DNA of 64,000 bases from the NCBI RefSeq assembly GCF_012689525.1, contig NZ_CP051516.1, positions 2,108,001 through 2,172,000 on the forward strand, in the 5' to 3' direction. Under the pieces are notes generated by a model, which ran no database searches, was not told the origin of the DNA, and saw only the letters and a program-made list of their open reading frames with translations. Every line of letters begins with the position of its first letter. Within the stretch, counting starts at the first letter, position 1. Shown one piece after another: positions 1 through 9,838 of this stretch. Source of the stretch: Paraburkholderia aromaticivorans. Lineage in GTDB: Bacteria; Pseudomonadota; Gammaproteobacteria; Burkholderiales; Burkholderiaceae. Position numbers and translations under genes: made by a program.

Positions 1-534
1 TATCGGTTTCGTGAAGAAAAAATGTCCGGATAATTTTTTTAAAAAGAAAAAATTACGCGAAAAAATCACAGCCCATTTTTTTACCGCCGTCCATGCCTCA
101 GAATGATGGCGGAAGGCGCGGCGTAAGCTTCGTAGGAAAACGCTCAGAAGGTACAGGATTGGCTTACAGCAACGCTTGCAGAAGAATTGTCAAACGCCGA
201 ATCCGGTAACAATTGCCGAACAAAATTCAGAAAAAATGCCGAAACATTGACCGATACAATTTGAGATATTTTGCGGTCTTGCAGTGGGAATTTTAATATC
301 GCTTTATCTATACCTGTAGAAGGGTATTCACTCATTCCGACGCGCGTTTACCAATTCGGCTGTTCAGGCAGTTTTTTCGAATGGGAAACAGAAGGGCAAT
401 TAGCACCGCTTCAAACAGTTACGCGTCGCGCATGGATTTGCATGACGCGGTTACCGGCGTTGTGCGTCCCGTCGCCGGACTGCATTTCAACCAACCAACG
501 GATGGCACTTGACTGACGAACTGAGGGGCAGCGC
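1..534. other. AT-rich region upstream of the exopolysaccharide operon
   Basis: I find no convincing gene here. The first 310 bases are clearly richer in A/T than the rest of the window, with A and T runs near 33-60, and they precede the first bce gene, so this is probably the promoter and leader of the exopolysaccharide operon. The short open frames at 144-335 and 271-516 have no recognisable product. I looked for a JUMPstart/ops element and did not see one. Several TTG-type -35 hexamers occur, for example at 187 and 247, but none is paired with a good -10 at normal spacing, so I name no promoter. The only clear signal is the ribosome binding site GAGGGG near 523. Confidence 0.5.
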
Positions 535-1932
535 ATGCTGAGCGTTCTATCGAGAATCATCGACATCGCCATGGTCGCGCTCGGCGCCGCCATCGCGGCG
601 GCCGTGCACAGCGGGAAAGTCGTGTGGCTGGACGATATGCAAAGCGTCTCGCTCGCGTTCGACTGCCTGCTGGTGGTGGTGTTTTTCCCCGCGCTCGGGA
701 TCTATCAGTCGTGGCGCGGCAAGCCGCTGTACGACATGCTGAGCCGTGTGGCGGGCGGCTGGCTGCTGGTGGAAGTCACTGGGGTGCTGATCAGCTTCAG
801 CCTGCACCGCTCGGACAGCCTGTCGCGGCTGTGGCTCGTCTATTGGGCGATGGCTACGATCGTGCTGCTGATCGTTACCAAGGTGATCGTCTATTCGATT
901 CTGCGCGGACTGCGCCGCGAAGGCTTCAATCAGCGCGCGGTGGCGATCGTCGGCGGCGCGCCGTATGGGCGCTTTCTGATCCAGCAGATGCGCAGCCGTC
1001 CTGACGCGGGCTTCTCGCCGGTCGTGGTGTTCGATGAAGACAGCTCGACCAATCCCTATGAAGACCCGGACGCCGGCGAGGCGATCGAAGGCGTGCCGGT
1101 CGAGCGCGACTACCAGCGCATGCTGCAGCTCGTGCGCCAGCGCGCGATCCGCGAACTGTGGCTGGCGCTGCCGATTTCGAAGGAGAAAGCGATTCATCGC
1201 TTCGTGATGGATCTGCGTAACGACTTCGTGAACATCCGCTTCATTCCGGACGTGCGCAGCCTCACGCTTTTCAATCAGCCGATGGTCGATCTGCTCGGCG
1301 TGCCGGCGATCAACCTCGCCGCCTCGCCGATCACCGATCTGCGCGTGCTGCCCAAGCGCGTGTTCGACCGCCTGTTCGCGCTGGCCGCGTTGACCGCGCT
1401 CGCGCCGGTCATGCTGGTGATCGCCGCCGCGGTGAAGCTGAACTCGCCGGGCCCTGTGTTCTTCCGGCAGAAGCGCAAGGGCATCGACGGCAATCAGTTC
1501 GAGATCTACAAGTTCCGCTCGATGAAGATGCACAAGGAAGAGCACGGCAAGATCACCCAGGCCACGCGGCGCGATCCGCGCATCACGGCGGTCGGCGCGT
1601 TCCTGCGGCGCACCAGTCTCGACGAGCTGCCGCAGTTCATCAACGTGCTGCGCGGCGAGATGTCGGTGGTCGGTCCGCGTCCGCATGCGCTCGAACACGA
1701 CGACATCTACAAGGATCTGGTGAAGGGCTACATGCACCGCTACCGGATCAAGCCGGGCATCACCGGGTGGGCGCAGATCAACGGCTATCGCGGCGAAACC
1801 GACCGCATCGAAAAGATGATGGGCCGCGTCAAGCTCGATCTGTACTACATGCAGCACTGGACCTTCTGGCTCGACATCAAGATCGTCGTGCTGACGCTGT
1901 GGAAAGGTTTCGTGGGCAGCAACGCCTATTGA
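535..1932 (+). CDS. bceB: Undecaprenyl-phosphate sugar-1-phosphate transferase (priming enzyme)
   Basis: This 465-residue inner-membrane enzyme would start repeat-unit synthesis by moving a sugar phosphate (glucose in the BceB/WcaJ group) from UDP-sugar to undecaprenyl phosphate. The N-terminal half has about four membrane segments and a nucleotide-binding-like central domain. A further hydrophobic segment near residue 275 leads into the bacterial sugar-transferase domain, with [15 protein letters not shown] and VVGPRP motifs and the C-terminal KPGITGWAQ block. The length fits WcaJ/BceB full-length proteins. GAGGGG sits upstream of the ATG at good spacing. It is the first gene of a run in bce order. 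Function is known from the family; the exact sugar is inferred from synteny. Confidence 0.92.
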   Translation: MLSVLSRIIDIAMVALGAAIAAAVHSGKVVWLDDMQSVSLAFDCLLVVVFFPALGIYQSWRGKPLYDMLSRVAGGWLLVEVTGVLISFSLHRSDSLSRLWLVYWAMATIVLLIVTKVIVYSILRGLRREGFNQRAVAIVGGAPYGRFLIQQMRSRPDAGFSPVVVFDEDSSTNPYEDPDAGEAIEGVPVERDYQRMLQLVRQRAIRELWLALPISKEKAIHRFVMDLRNDFVNIRFIPDVRSLTLFNQPMVDLLGVPAINLAASPITDLRVLPKRVFDRLFALAALTALAPVMLVIAAAVKLNSPGPVFFRQKRKGIDGNQFEIYKFRSMKMHKEEHGKITQATRRDPRITAVGAFLRRTSLDELPQFINVLRGEMSVVGPRPHALEHDDIYKDLVKGYMHRYRIKPGITGWAQINGYRGETDRIEKMMGRVKLDLYYMQHWTFWLDIKIVVLTLWKGFVGSNAY

Positions 1933-1960
1933 CGGCCCCCACCTGTCGCTTCGCGCCAGC

Positions 1961-2010
1961 CCCCCGAGGGGGTGCAAGAAAACTTGGGGCGGCCCGGCGT
2001 TTTCTTGCGG
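1961..2010. repeat. Inverted repeats between bceB and bceC
   Basis: The 135-base gap after bceB holds a C5-GA-G5 palindrome (1961-1972) followed at once by a perfect 10-bp inverted repeat, GCAAGAAAAC at 1974-1983 and GTTTTCTTGC at 1999-2008, around a GC-rich 15-base loop. No T tract follows, so it is not a standard intrinsic terminator. The loop resembles a GC-rich sequence I remember as frequent between genes in Burkholderiales, which would make this a dispersed intergenic repeat; that is memory, not a search. It may also form an mRNA hairpin inside the operon. Confidence 0.6.
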
Positions 2011-2067
2011 GCTCCGTTCACGCATAGTGACTTATTTTGTCGAACTCAATTCTGCGAGGTGTAATAC

Positions 2068-3516
2068 ATGAACCTGACGATCATCGGTAGTGGCTACGTA
2101 GGCCTCGTGACGGGCGCTTGTCTGGCTGACATCGGCCACGATGTGTTCTGTCTCGACGTCGATCAGCGCAAGATCGACGTGCTCAACAACGGCGGCGTGC
2201 CGATCCATGAACCGGGTCTGCAGGAGATCATCGCGCGCAATCGCAAGGCCGGTCGCCTGAAGTTCTCGACCGACGTCGAAGCCGCCGTCGCGCATGGCGA
2301 TATCCAGTTCGTCGCGGTCGGCACGCCGTCCGACGAGGACGGTTCCGCCGACCTGCAATACGTGCTCGCCGCCGCGCGCAATATCGGCCGCCATATGACC
2401 GGCTTCAAGGTGATCGTCGACAAATCGACGGTGCCGGTCGGCACGGCCTCGCGCGTGCGCGAAGTGATCGCCGCCGAACTCGCCGAACGTAACGCCACGC
2501 ACATGTTCTCGGTGGTATCGAATCCCGAGTTCCTGAAAGAAGGCGCCGCGGTGGAAGACTTCACGCGGCCCGATCGCATCGTGCTCGGTTGCGACGAGGA
2601 CGTGCCGGGCGAGAAAGCGCGCGACCTGATGAAACGCCTCTACGCGCCGTTCAACCGCAATCGCGAACGTACGCTGTACATGGACGTGCGCTCGGCCGAA
2701 TTCACCAAGTACGCGGCCAACGCGATGCTCGCCACGCGCATTTCGTACATGAACGAGCTCGCGAATCTGGCCGATCGCGTCGGCGCGGATATCGAGGCCG
2801 TGCGTCGTGGCATCGGTTCCGATCCGCGCATCGGCTACGACTTCCTGTACGCCGGTTGCGGCTACGGCGGTTCGTGCTTTCCGAAGGACGTGCAGGCGCT
2901 GATCCGCACGGCGGCCGACCACAAGGCGAATCTACGCATTCTCGAAGCGGTCGAAGCGGTCAACGACACGCAGAAGAAAGTGCTCGCGCACAAGATCGTC
3001 TCGCGTCTGGGCGAAGACCTGTCGGACCGTACCTTCGGCGTGTGGGGCCTCGCCTTCAAGCCGAACACCGACGACATGCGCGAAGCGCCGAGCCGTCCGC
3101 TGATCGCCGAACTGCTGCGCCGCGGCGCACGCGTGAAAGCATACGACCCGGTCGCGATCGACGAATCGAAGCGCGTGTTCGCGCTGGATCTGAAGGACGT
3201 GCCGCAGCAACACGCGCGCCTCGAATTCGTGAAGGAAGAGATGGACGCCGCCGAAGGCGCCGACGCGCTGGTGATCCTCACCGAGTGGAAGGTGTTCAAG
3301 AGCCCGGACTTCGATTCGCTCAAGCGGATCCTCAAGACGCCGCTGATTTTCGACGGCCGCAACCTGTACGAACCGGACGCGCTGCTCGAACTCGGTATCG
3401 AGTATCACGCGATCGGCCGTCAGCACGCGCTGCGCATCGCGCCGGCGAAGGTCGGCACGAGTGGCTTGCCGCACGCGCAAGTGCAAACGGCGGACGCGGC
3501 CGAAGCCGGCCGCTGA
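2068..3516 (+). CDS. bceC: UDP-glucose 6-dehydrogenase
   Basis: This 482-residue cytoplasmic enzyme oxidises UDP-glucose to UDP-glucuronate with two NAD+, supplying the glucuronic acid of the polymer. The N-terminal Rossmann motif GSGYVG is at residues 7-12. The catalytic cysteine is Cys270 in GGSCFPKD, and the conserved lysine is Lys214 in the EFTKYAAN segment. The central and C-terminal UDP-binding domains are complete. The ATG has a GCGAGGTG ribosome binding site. It lies between the priming transferase and the phosphatase gene, as in bce clusters. A C-terminal tail of about 30 residues beyond the usual end looks like disordered extension. Confidence 0.95.
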   Translation: MNLTIIGSGYVGLVTGACLADIGHDVFCLDVDQRKIDVLNNGGVPIHEPGLQEIIARNRKAGRLKFSTDVEAAVAHGDIQFVAVGTPSDEDGSADLQYVLAAARNIGRHMTGFKVIVDKSTVPVGTASRVREVIAAELAERNATHMFSVVSNPEFLKEGAAVEDFTRPDRIVLGCDEDVPGEKARDLMKRLYAPFNRNRERTLYMDVRSAEFTKYAANAMLATRISYMNELANLADRVGADIEAVRRGIGSDPRIGYDFLYAGCGYGGSCFPKDVQALIRTAADHKANLRILEAVEAVNDTQKKVLAHKIVSRLGEDLSDRTFGVWGLAFKPNTDDMREAPSRPLIAELLRRGARVKAYDPVAIDESKRVFALDLKDVPQQHARLEFVKEEMDAAEGADALVILTEWKVFKSPDFDSLKRILKTPLIFDGRNLYEPDALLELGIEYHAIGRQHALRIAPAKVGTSGLPHAQVQTADAAEAGR

Positions 3517-3559
3517 TCCGTCACTAACGTACCGACAAGCCTTCATCACGGAGCCCGCC

Positions 3560-4015
3560 ATGTTCGCCAACGTTCTGATCGTCTGCCACGCAAATGTCTG
3601 CCGTTCGCCCGCCGCCGAAATGCTGTTCAAGGCCCGGCAACGCGCGGCGTCGCGTTCGCAGGCGGCGCCGATCGCGTTTCATTCGGCGGGCTTGCGGGCG
3701 ATGAACGGCCACGCCATGGACCCGGTCATGCAACGCCTGCTCGCGGAGCAGGGCGTTGCCTCGGGCATCCACTACTCGCGGCGTCTCGACAAGCAGCTCG
3801 TACGCAAGGCCGATCTGGTGCTGGTCACCGAGCGCGCGCAGGTGAGCGACGTCGAAGCGCTCGATCCGGCTTCACGCGGCAAGGTCTATCCGCTCGGCAA
3901 GTGGGAAGCGGATTTCGACGTCGCCGATCCGCACGGCGGTGCGGAAACCGCTTATAGGGAGAGTCTCGTGCTCATCGAACATCTGGTCATGGGATGGCTG
4001 AAGAAAATATGCTGA
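3560..4015 (+). CDS. bceD: Low-molecular-weight protein tyrosine phosphatase
   Basis: This 151-residue cytoplasmic phosphatase would remove phosphate from the tyrosine kinase BceF encoded two genes downstream, as Wzb does for Wzc. The active-site loop is at the N terminus: Cys9 as nucleophile, then HANV, Cys14, Arg15, Ser16 (CX5R type). The general-acid aspartate is in the DP motif near residue 130. An upstream in-frame start at 3461 would add about 33 residues ahead of the conserved start and overlap bceC, so I chose the ATG at 3560, which follows CGGAG and gives the standard MF-N-hydrophobic-CX5R start. Its stop codon overlaps the start of the next gene. Confidence 0.93.
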   Translation: MFANVLIVCHANVCRSPAAEMLFKARQRAASRSQAAPIAFHSAGLRAMNGHAMDPVMQRLLAEQGVASGIHYSRRLDKQLVRKADLVLVTERAQVSDVEALDPASRGKVYPLGKWEADFDVADPHGGAETAYRESLVLIEHLVMGWLKKIC

Positions 4016-5238
4016 TGAAAAAACTCGCTGCACACTCATTCGCGAACGGCAAGTCCACGAATTTCAAGTCGACGCTCGCCGCCACGCTTTTGCTGACGTC
4101 CTTTCTGTCGGCCTGCGCCACCGCACCTGGCAATTACCTCGATACGTCCCGTCTGAAAGACGACGGCCAGCACGACAGCCAGCCCGCCGAGACCTATCCG
4201 GTTCATCTGATCGATGCCGCCGTCGTGACCGCGCAGGCGCAAGCCGCCGCCGCAAAGACGCAAGTGCTGCCGCCGTCGAACCTGAGCGACCCGTCGCAGT
4301 ACGTGTACCGGCTCTCGCCGCAGGACATTCTCGGCATCACCGTGTGGGACCACCCTGAATTGACCACGCCGCAGGGCAGCACGCTGTCGGCGGGCGGCAA
4401 CACCACGCAGTCGATCGGCGGCGCCTTGCAGCAGCCGTACACGGCCGCGCTGCCGGGCCAGGCCGATCCGTACGGCCAGACCATCGCCGCCGACGGCACG
4501 ATCTTTTTCCCGTTCGTCGGCCGTATCAGGGCCGCCGGCAAAACCGTCGGCGAGGTGCGCGACCAGTTGAGCACCGGCCTCGTGCGCTATATCCGCAATC
4601 CGCAGGTCGACGTGCGCGTGCTGTCGTATCGCGGCCAGAAGGTGCAGGTGACCGGCGAAGTGAAGACGCCGGGCCCGCTCGCGATGAGCGACGTGCCGCT
4701 CACGCTGGTCGACGCGATCACGCGCTCGGGCGGCACGAACGCCGACGCCGACATTCAGCGCGTGCGTCTCACGCGCAACAACAAACTCTACGTGCTCGAC
4801 GCCGACCGCATGCTCGATCGCGGCGACACCACGCAGAACGTGATGCTGCAAAACGGCGACGTGATCAACGTGCCGGACCGCACCGACAGCCGCGTCTTCG
4901 TGATGGGCGAGGTGAAGACGCCGATCCAGTTGCCGATCATCAGAGGCCGCATGACGATCGCCGACGCGCTGACGCAAGGCGGCGGCATTCTCGACACCGA
5001 CGCCAATCCGCGCCAGATCTACGTGATGCGCGGCATGAAGGATCACCCGACCACGCCGGACGTGTATCGCCTCGACATGACGCAGCCGGACGCCATCATG
5101 CTGTCCTCGCAGTTCCAGTTGCAGCCGCTGGATGTCGTGTATGTGGGCACCGCCGCGTCGACCACCTTCAACCGTGTGTTGCAGCAGGTGTTGCCGAGTG
5201 TGCAGACGTTGTTCTATCTGAAACAGCTGACGCGTTGA
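4009..5238 (+). CDS. bceE: Outer-membrane polysaccharide export lipoprotein (Wza/OPX family)
   Basis: This is a 409-residue lipoprotein that would form the outer-membrane channel for the polymer. A lipoprotein signal peptide ends in LSAC, whose cysteine would be lipidated. It is followed by a polysaccharide-export domain (YRLSPQDILGITVWDH) and two SLBB-type repeats, for example around VTGEVKTPGPL and VMGEVKTPIQL. Three in-frame ATGs lie at 3994, 4009 and 4015. I prefer 4009 because GAAG sits five bases upstream; 4015 overlaps the bceD stop and is also plausible. An insertion rich in G, N, T and Q near residues 125-150 interrupts the export domain. Neighbours are the phosphatase and kinase, so transport and its control are encoded together. 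Confidence 0.93.
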   Translation: MLMKKLAAHSFANGKSTNFKSTLAATLLLTSFLSACATAPGNYLDTSRLKDDGQHDSQPAETYPVHLIDAAVVTAQAQAAAAKTQVLPPSNLSDPSQYVYRLSPQDILGITVWDHPELTTPQGSTLSAGGNTTQSIGGALQQPYTAALPGQADPYGQTIAADGTIFFPFVGRIRAAGKTVGEVRDQLSTGLVRYIRNPQVDVRVLSYRGQKVQVTGEVKTPGPLAMSDVPLTLVDAITRSGGTNADADIQRVRLTRNNKLYVLDADRMLDRGDTTQNVMLQNGDVINVPDRTDSRVFVMGEVKTPIQLPIIRGRMTIADALTQGGGILDTDANPRQIYVMRGMKDHPTTPDVYRLDMTQPDAIMLSSQFQLQPLDVVYVGTAASTTFNRVLQQVLPSVQTLFYLKQLTR

Positions 5239-5270
5239 TCATCTGAACCGCAGTCTGGGCCGTCGTCAGG

Positions 5271-5306
5271 CCCGCGCCGCGCCGTCCATGATGGACGCGG
5301 CGCGGG
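5271..5306 (+). repeat. Long GC-rich hairpin in the bceE-bceF spacer
   Basis: The 109-base gap between bceE and bceF contains a near-perfect inverted repeat. Arms CCCGCGCCGCG and CGCGGCGCGGG pair exactly, and the stem continues inward through GTCCAT and ATGGAC apart from a three-base bulge. There is no T tract, so it is unlikely to be a full terminator. It could act as a processing or stability element that sets the ratio of export channel to kinase. Confidence 0.75.
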
Positions 5307-5347
5307 ACCGAAGCAAATACCGCTGTAACCGATACGGGAAGCGAATC

Positions 5348-7570
5348 GTGAGCAACCAAATCTCTCCACACATGGCTGGTCCGATCAAGACCGAAGAAGA
5401 GGACGTCGTCCTCGGACAACTGGTGCAGGTGATCCTCGACGACATCTGGTGGCTCATCGCCATCGCCGCCGTGATCGTCGGGATCGCCGGCGCCTATTGT
5501 TTTCTCGCCAAGCCGATCTATTCGGCCGATGCGCATGTGCGGGTCGAGCAATCCGACAACACGTCGCAGGCGCTCACGCAGACGCAGACCGGCGCGGCCA
5601 TCACCACCGGCTCGACCTCGCTGCCGACCGACGCCGAGATCGAAATCATCAAGAGCCGCGGCGTGGTCGGCCCGGTCGTGCAGCAACTGAAGCTGAACTT
5701 CAGCGTCACGCCGAAGACGTTGCCGCTTCTCGGCAGCATCGCCGCGCGCATGGCGACGCCGGGTCAGCCGGCGCGTCCGTGGCTGGGTCTGTCGTCGTAT
5801 GCATGGGGCGGTGAAGAGGCCGACGTCGATTCGATCGACGTGATCCCCGCGCTGGAAGGTCAGAAGCTGACCATGAAGGTGATCGACGACCAGCACTACA
5901 GCCTGTACGCCGAAAACGGCTCGCTGCTGCTGCACGGCCTCGTCGGCCAGCAGGAGCAGGGCGGCGGCGTGACCATCACGGTCAACAAACTGGTGGCGCG
6001 CCCGGGCGAGGAATTCACGGTGATGCGCGCCAACGACCTCGACGCGATCTCCGCGTTCCAGTCGGCCATCACGGTGCAGGAGCAGGGCAAGCAGACCGGC
6101 GTGATCCAGATCTCGCTGGAAGACAAGAGCCCCGAACATGCCGCGCTGGTCGCCAACGCGCTCGCGCAGTCGTATGTGCGCCAGCACGTGCTGAACAAGC
6201 AGGCCGACGCCAGCAAGATGCTCGACTTCCTCAAGAGCGAGGAGCCGCGCCTGAAGTCCGATCTGGAACGCGCCGAGGCCGCCCTGACCGCGTATCAACG
6301 CCAGTCCGGTTCGATCAACGCGAGCGACGAGGCCAAGGTGTACCTTGAAGGCAGCGTGCAGTACGAGCAGCAGATCGCCGGTTTGCGCCTGCAGATGGCG
6401 CAGCTCACCGAGCGTTACGGCGACGACCATCCGATGCTGGTGGCCGCGCGCGAGCAGATGGCCGAATTGCAGGCGCAGCGCGCCAAATACGCCGACCGCT
6501 TCCGCGATCTGCCGGCCACTGAAGTGAAGGCGGTGCAGTTGCAGCGCGACGCCAAGGTGGCGGAAGACATCTACGTGCTGCTGCTCAACCGCGTGCAGGA
6601 ACTGTCCGTGCAGAAGGCCGGCACCGGTGGCAACGTGCATATCGTCGACGCCGCGCTGCGTCCGGGCGCGCCGGTCAAGCCGAAGAAGGCGCTGATCCTG
6701 TCGGCGGCGGTGATTCTCGGGCTGATCGCGGGCACTGGCTTCGTGTTCCTGCGCCGCAATATGTTCAAGGGTATCGACGACCCCGATCACATCGAGCGCG
6801 CGTTCCATCTGCCGGTGTTCGGCCTCGTGCCGCTCTCCGCCGAGCAGGGCGTGCTCGAAGCCAGCTTCCAGCGCGGCGGCGAACGTCTGCGCTCGGTGCT
6901 GGCGAATGCGCGGCCGAAGGACGTCACGGTCGAAAGCCTGCGTAGTCTGCGCACCTCCATGCAGTTCACGTTGATGGACGCGAAGAACCGCATCGTCATG
7001 CTGACGGGTCCGATGGCGGGCGTCGGCAAGAGCTTCCTGACGGTCAACCTCGCGGTGCTGCTCGCGAATTCCGGCAAACGTGTGCTGATGATCGACGGCG
7101 ACATGCGCCGCGGCGTGCTCGAACGCTATCTGGGCGGCGCGCCGGATAACGGCCTGTCCGAATTGCTGAGCGGCCAGATCTCGCTGGAAGAAGCGATCCG
7201 CAATTCGCAGGTCGACGGCCTGAGCTTCATTTCGTGCGGCCGCCGTCCGCCGAATCCGTCGGAACTGCTGATGTCGCCGCGTCTGCCGCAGTACCTCGAA
7301 GGCCTCGCCAAGCGCTACGACGTGATCATGATCGACACGCCGCCGGTGCTGGCCGTGACCGATGCGTCGATCATCGGCGCGTATGCCGGTTCGACCTTCT
7401 TCGTGATGCGCTCGGGGGTGCACAGCGAAGGCGAGATCGCCGATGCGTTGAAGCGTCTGCGCGCGGCCGGCGTACACGTGCAGGGCGGTATTTTCAACGG
7501 CATGCCGCCCCGCTCGCGCGGCGGCTACGACCGTGGCTACGCGGCGGTGCAGGAATATTTGAGCACCTGA
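5348..7570 (+). CDS. bceF: Wzc-type tyrosine autokinase / chain-length regulator
   Basis: This 740-residue inner-membrane protein combines a Wzz polymer co-polymerase with a bacterial tyrosine kinase. Membrane segment 1 lies about residues 34-53 and segment 2 about 448-468, with a long periplasmic, partly coiled-coil part between them. The cytoplasmic kinase has Walker A GPMAGVGKS at 554-562 (Lys561), Walker A' in VLMIDGDMR and Walker B in VIMIDTPP. The C-terminal tail has only a few tyrosines (YDRGYAAVQEY) as phosphorylation sites. I chose GTG 5348, which has CGGGAAG six bases upstream; an ATG further upstream at 5288 lies in the hairpin and adds atypical sequence. It works with BceD (phosphatase) and BceE (channel). 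Confidence 0.93.
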   Translation: MSNQISPHMAGPIKTEEEDVVLGQLVQVILDDIWWLIAIAAVIVGIAGAYCFLAKPIYSADAHVRVEQSDNTSQALTQTQTGAAITTGSTSLPTDAEIEIIKSRGVVGPVVQQLKLNFSVTPKTLPLLGSIAARMATPGQPARPWLGLSSYAWGGEEADVDSIDVIPALEGQKLTMKVIDDQHYSLYAENGSLLLHGLVGQQEQGGGVTITVNKLVARPGEEFTVMRANDLDAISAFQSAITVQEQGKQTGVIQISLEDKSPEHAALVANALAQSYVRQHVLNKQADASKMLDFLKSEEPRLKSDLERAEAALTAYQRQSGSINASDEAKVYLEGSVQYEQQIAGLRLQMAQLTERYGDDHPMLVAAREQMAELQAQRAKYADRFRDLPATEVKAVQLQRDAKVAEDIYVLLLNRVQELSVQKAGTGGNVHIVDAALRPGAPVKPKKALILSAAVILGLIAGTGFVFLRRNMFKGIDDPDHIERAFHLPVFGLVPLSAEQGVLEASFQRGGERLRSVLANARPKDVTVESLRSLRTSMQFTLMDAKNRIVMLTGPMAGVGKSFLTVNLAVLLANSGKRVLMIDGDMRRGVLERYLGGAPDNGLSELLSGQISLEEAIRNSQVDGLSFISCGRRPPNPSELLMSPRLPQYLEGLAKRYDVIMIDTPPVLAVTDASIIGAYAGSTFFVMRSGVHSEGEIADALKRLRAAGVHVQGGIFNGMPPRSRGGYDRGYAAVQEYLST

Positions 7571-7620
7571 GGCGGGTGCGAAGCGAACCTCGCGCAATGA
7601 CGACAACAAAGGACATCACG

Positions 7621-8553
7621 ATGAAAGTGACGGTACTGGTTCCGACTTACCGCCGCCCGGCCGATCTGGCGCGCTGCCTGGCAGCCCTGCAACGGCAGTC
7701 GCGGCGGCCTGACGAAGTGGTGGTGGTGGCGCGCGCCGACGACGAAGCGACCCACGCGTGCCTGCGCGATCCGGCCGTGCCGGGCGCGCTGCCGCTCACG
7801 GTGGCGCTGGTCGAGGTGCCCGGCCAGGTCGCGGCCCTGAATCGCGGTCTGGACGCGGCCCGCGGCGACGTGATCGCGATCACCGATGACGACGCCGCGC
7901 CGCACGCCGACTGGGTCGAGCGCATCGCGGCCGCCTTCGATGGCGACGCGCGCCTCGGCGCCCTCGGCGGACGCGACTGGGTGCATGAAAAAGGCCGCGT
8001 GCTGGACGGCGAGCGGCCGCTGGTGGGCAAGGTCACGGCGCACGGCAAGATCATCGGCAATCATCATCTGGGTGTCGGCGGCGCGCGCGAAGTCGACATT
8101 CTGAAGGGCGCCAACATGAGCTACCGCCGCGATGCGGTGCGCACCATCCGCTTCGACGCGCGCCTGCGCGGCGCCGGCGCGCAGGTCCACAACGACATGG
8201 CTTTCAGCCTCGCCGTGAAGAACGCCGGCTGGAAGCTGATGTACGACCCGCGCGTGGCGGTCGATCATTTCCCCGCCGAGCGTTTCGACGACGACCGGCG
8301 CGACGCGCAAACCATGGCCGCCTTGCGCAATGCCGCGTTCAATTTCCATCTGATCCTGCGCGACCAGTTGCCGCCGCTGCATCGCGAAACCGCCTGGTGG
8401 TGGTGGACGCTGGTCGGCACGCGGGTCTATCCGGGCCTCACGCACGCGGCGCTCGCGCTGCTCTCGAAGAAGGCCGGCCTGAAGCTGACACGCTGGCGCG
8501 CCGTGCGCGGCGGCGCACACGAGGCGCGTCGCGCGCTGTCACGCGCCGCGTGA
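7621..8553 (+). CDS. bceG: Family 2 glycosyltransferase
   Basis: This 310-residue cytoplasmic or membrane-associated GT-A enzyme would add one sugar of the lipid-linked repeat unit. The N terminus has the GT2 nucleotide-binding strand (VLVPTYRRP), the metal-binding TDDDAAPH lies near residue 90, and the acceptor-side GANMSYRRD motif is in the second half. I used the ATG at 7621, with AAAGGA at good spacing, rather than the ATG eight codons upstream, which has no binding site. It follows bceF by 50 bases. The sugar transferred cannot be read from the sequence. Confidence 0.88.
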   Translation: MKVTVLVPTYRRPADLARCLAALQRQSRRPDEVVVVARADDEATHACLRDPAVPGALPLTVALVEVPGQVAALNRGLDAARGDVIAITDDDAAPHADWVERIAAAFDGDARLGALGGRDWVHEKGRVLDGERPLVGKVTAHGKIIGNHHLGVGGAREVDILKGANMSYRRDAVRTIRFDARLRGAGAQVHNDMAFSLAVKNAGWKLMYDPRVAVDHFPAERFDDDRRDAQTMAALRNAAFNFHLILRDQLPPLHRETAWWWWTLVGTRVYPGLTHAALALLSKKAGLKLTRWRAVRGGAHEARRALSRAA

Positions 8554-8659
8554 TCGCCACCTCGTCCGCATCCTCCACGTCCCGCACGTTCGCGCATCGG
8601 TGCACGGCCCGCGTCCGGGCCGCTGATGCCCCTTTCCACCGGCAGAGCGGAGTGCCTGC

Positions 8660-9835
8660 ATGAGTACGAAAGTTCACGTTCATCTGTTTTACGGCGCTGA
8701 CCCGCGCTTTTATCGACCGGGCGACAACATTGGTTGTCTGTACGGCTATCACCACGCGGAATCCGACGCGTTCAAGCTCACCTATTCGCAGGATGCCCGC
8801 GAAGGCAAGCCGGTGCGCCTGCTGCGCCGCGCGCTGAAGGCGGCGCTCGGGTTCGACTTCATCCATACGTGGCGCAACCGCGCCGAGATGCTGCGCTCGG
8901 ACGTGATCTGGACGCACACGGAGCAGGAATGGCTGTCAGCGGCCCTCATGCTGCTGCTGAGCGGCCGCAAGGCGGGCGCTGACTCCGCGCCCTTGCTGCT
9001 CGCGCAAAGCGTGTGGCTGCTCGATAAATGGCCTTCCTACGGCATGTTGCGCAGCTGGCTGTATCGCAAGCTGATGACGCGCGCCGATCAGCTCACCACG
9101 CTCGCCAGCGAAAACGCCGAACTGTGCCAGCGCTATTTCGCTCGCGACGCCGAGCCGCTGCTCTACGGCCTGAACACGCACGACTTCCCGGTCAAGACGC
9201 CGGCCGAATGGACGCCGCACACGCCGATCCGCATCGCCGCAATCGGCAACGACCGCGACCGCGATTGGGAGACGCTCATCAAGGCCTTCGGCAACGACGC
9301 GCGCTACACCGTCAAGCTCGCGACACGTCGCCGGATTCCCGCGTCGCTGCGCGCGCCCAATGTCGAGATCGCATTGTTTTCCGGCATCAAGAAGCAACAC
9401 GAACTGTACGACTGGGCCGATGTGATCGTCGTGCCTTTGCGGCCGAATTCGCACGCTTCGGGCATTACGGTGATGCTCGAAGCGGCGGCGGTCGGCAAGC
9501 CGATGGTGGTCACCCATGTCGGCGCCTTGCAGGATTATTTTCCGGCCGGCGAGGCGTCCTATATCCCGCCGTTCAACCCGCAGGCGTTGCGTGAAGCGGT
9601 CGATCAGCTCGCCGCCGCGCCGCTGGACGCGCTGCGCCAGGCGCAGGCAGCCGCTGCCGGCCTGCTGTCGCGCGATCTGACGACGCAGCACTACGCGATG
9701 CAGCACGTGCGGATCACGCAGGAGATGCTGCGCGCGCGGGCTGCGGCGCGCGCGCGCTCGGCGACCGGCATGGCGACGGCGGCGAGCGTGTCCGAGTCCG
9801 AGCGGCCGGCGCGCCAGTCGCGCGGAGGTCTCTGA
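8660..9835 (+). CDS. bceH: Glycosyltransferase (GT-B, family 1/4 type)
   Basis: This 391-residue GT-B glycosyltransferase is predicted to extend the repeat unit. The C-terminal donor-binding half has the usual pattern: WADVIVVPLRPN, then a small-residue and glutamate segment ending in EAAAVGKP, where the conserved glutamates would contact the nucleotide sugar. The N-terminal acceptor half starts with FYGADPRFYRPGD and is less conserved. It is separated from the next gene by three bases, which suggests coupled translation. The tail is rich in Ala and Arg and probably disordered. Donor and linkage are unknown. Confidence 0.85.
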   Translation: MSTKVHVHLFYGADPRFYRPGDNIGCLYGYHHAESDAFKLTYSQDAREGKPVRLLRRALKAALGFDFIHTWRNRAEMLRSDVIWTHTEQEWLSAALMLLLSGRKAGADSAPLLLAQSVWLLDKWPSYGMLRSWLYRKLMTRADQLTTLASENAELCQRYFARDAEPLLYGLNTHDFPVKTPAEWTPHTPIRIAAIGNDRDRDWETLIKAFGNDARYTVKLATRRRIPASLRAPNVEIALFSGIKKQHELYDWADVIVVPLRPNSHASGITVMLEAAAVGKPMVVTHVGALQDYFPAGEASYIPPFNPQALREAVDQLAAAPLDALRQAQAAAAGLLSRDLTTQHYAMQHVRITQEMLRARAAARARSATGMATAASVSESERPARQSRGGL

Positions 9836-9838
9836 ACG

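Noticed and set aside
271..516. 81-codon frame upstream of bceB
   Set aside because: No clear ribosome binding site, no recognisable product and position in a probable leader.
547..2025. 492-codon open frame on the - strand opposite bceB
   Set aside because: It is a shadow of a real gene in GC-rich DNA; its product is Arg/His/Ala-rich with no family features, and the + strand protein is clearly the priming transferase.
5168..7609. 813-codon open frame on the - strand opposite bceF
   Set aside because: It covers a recognised tyrosine kinase gene on the other strand and has shadow composition.
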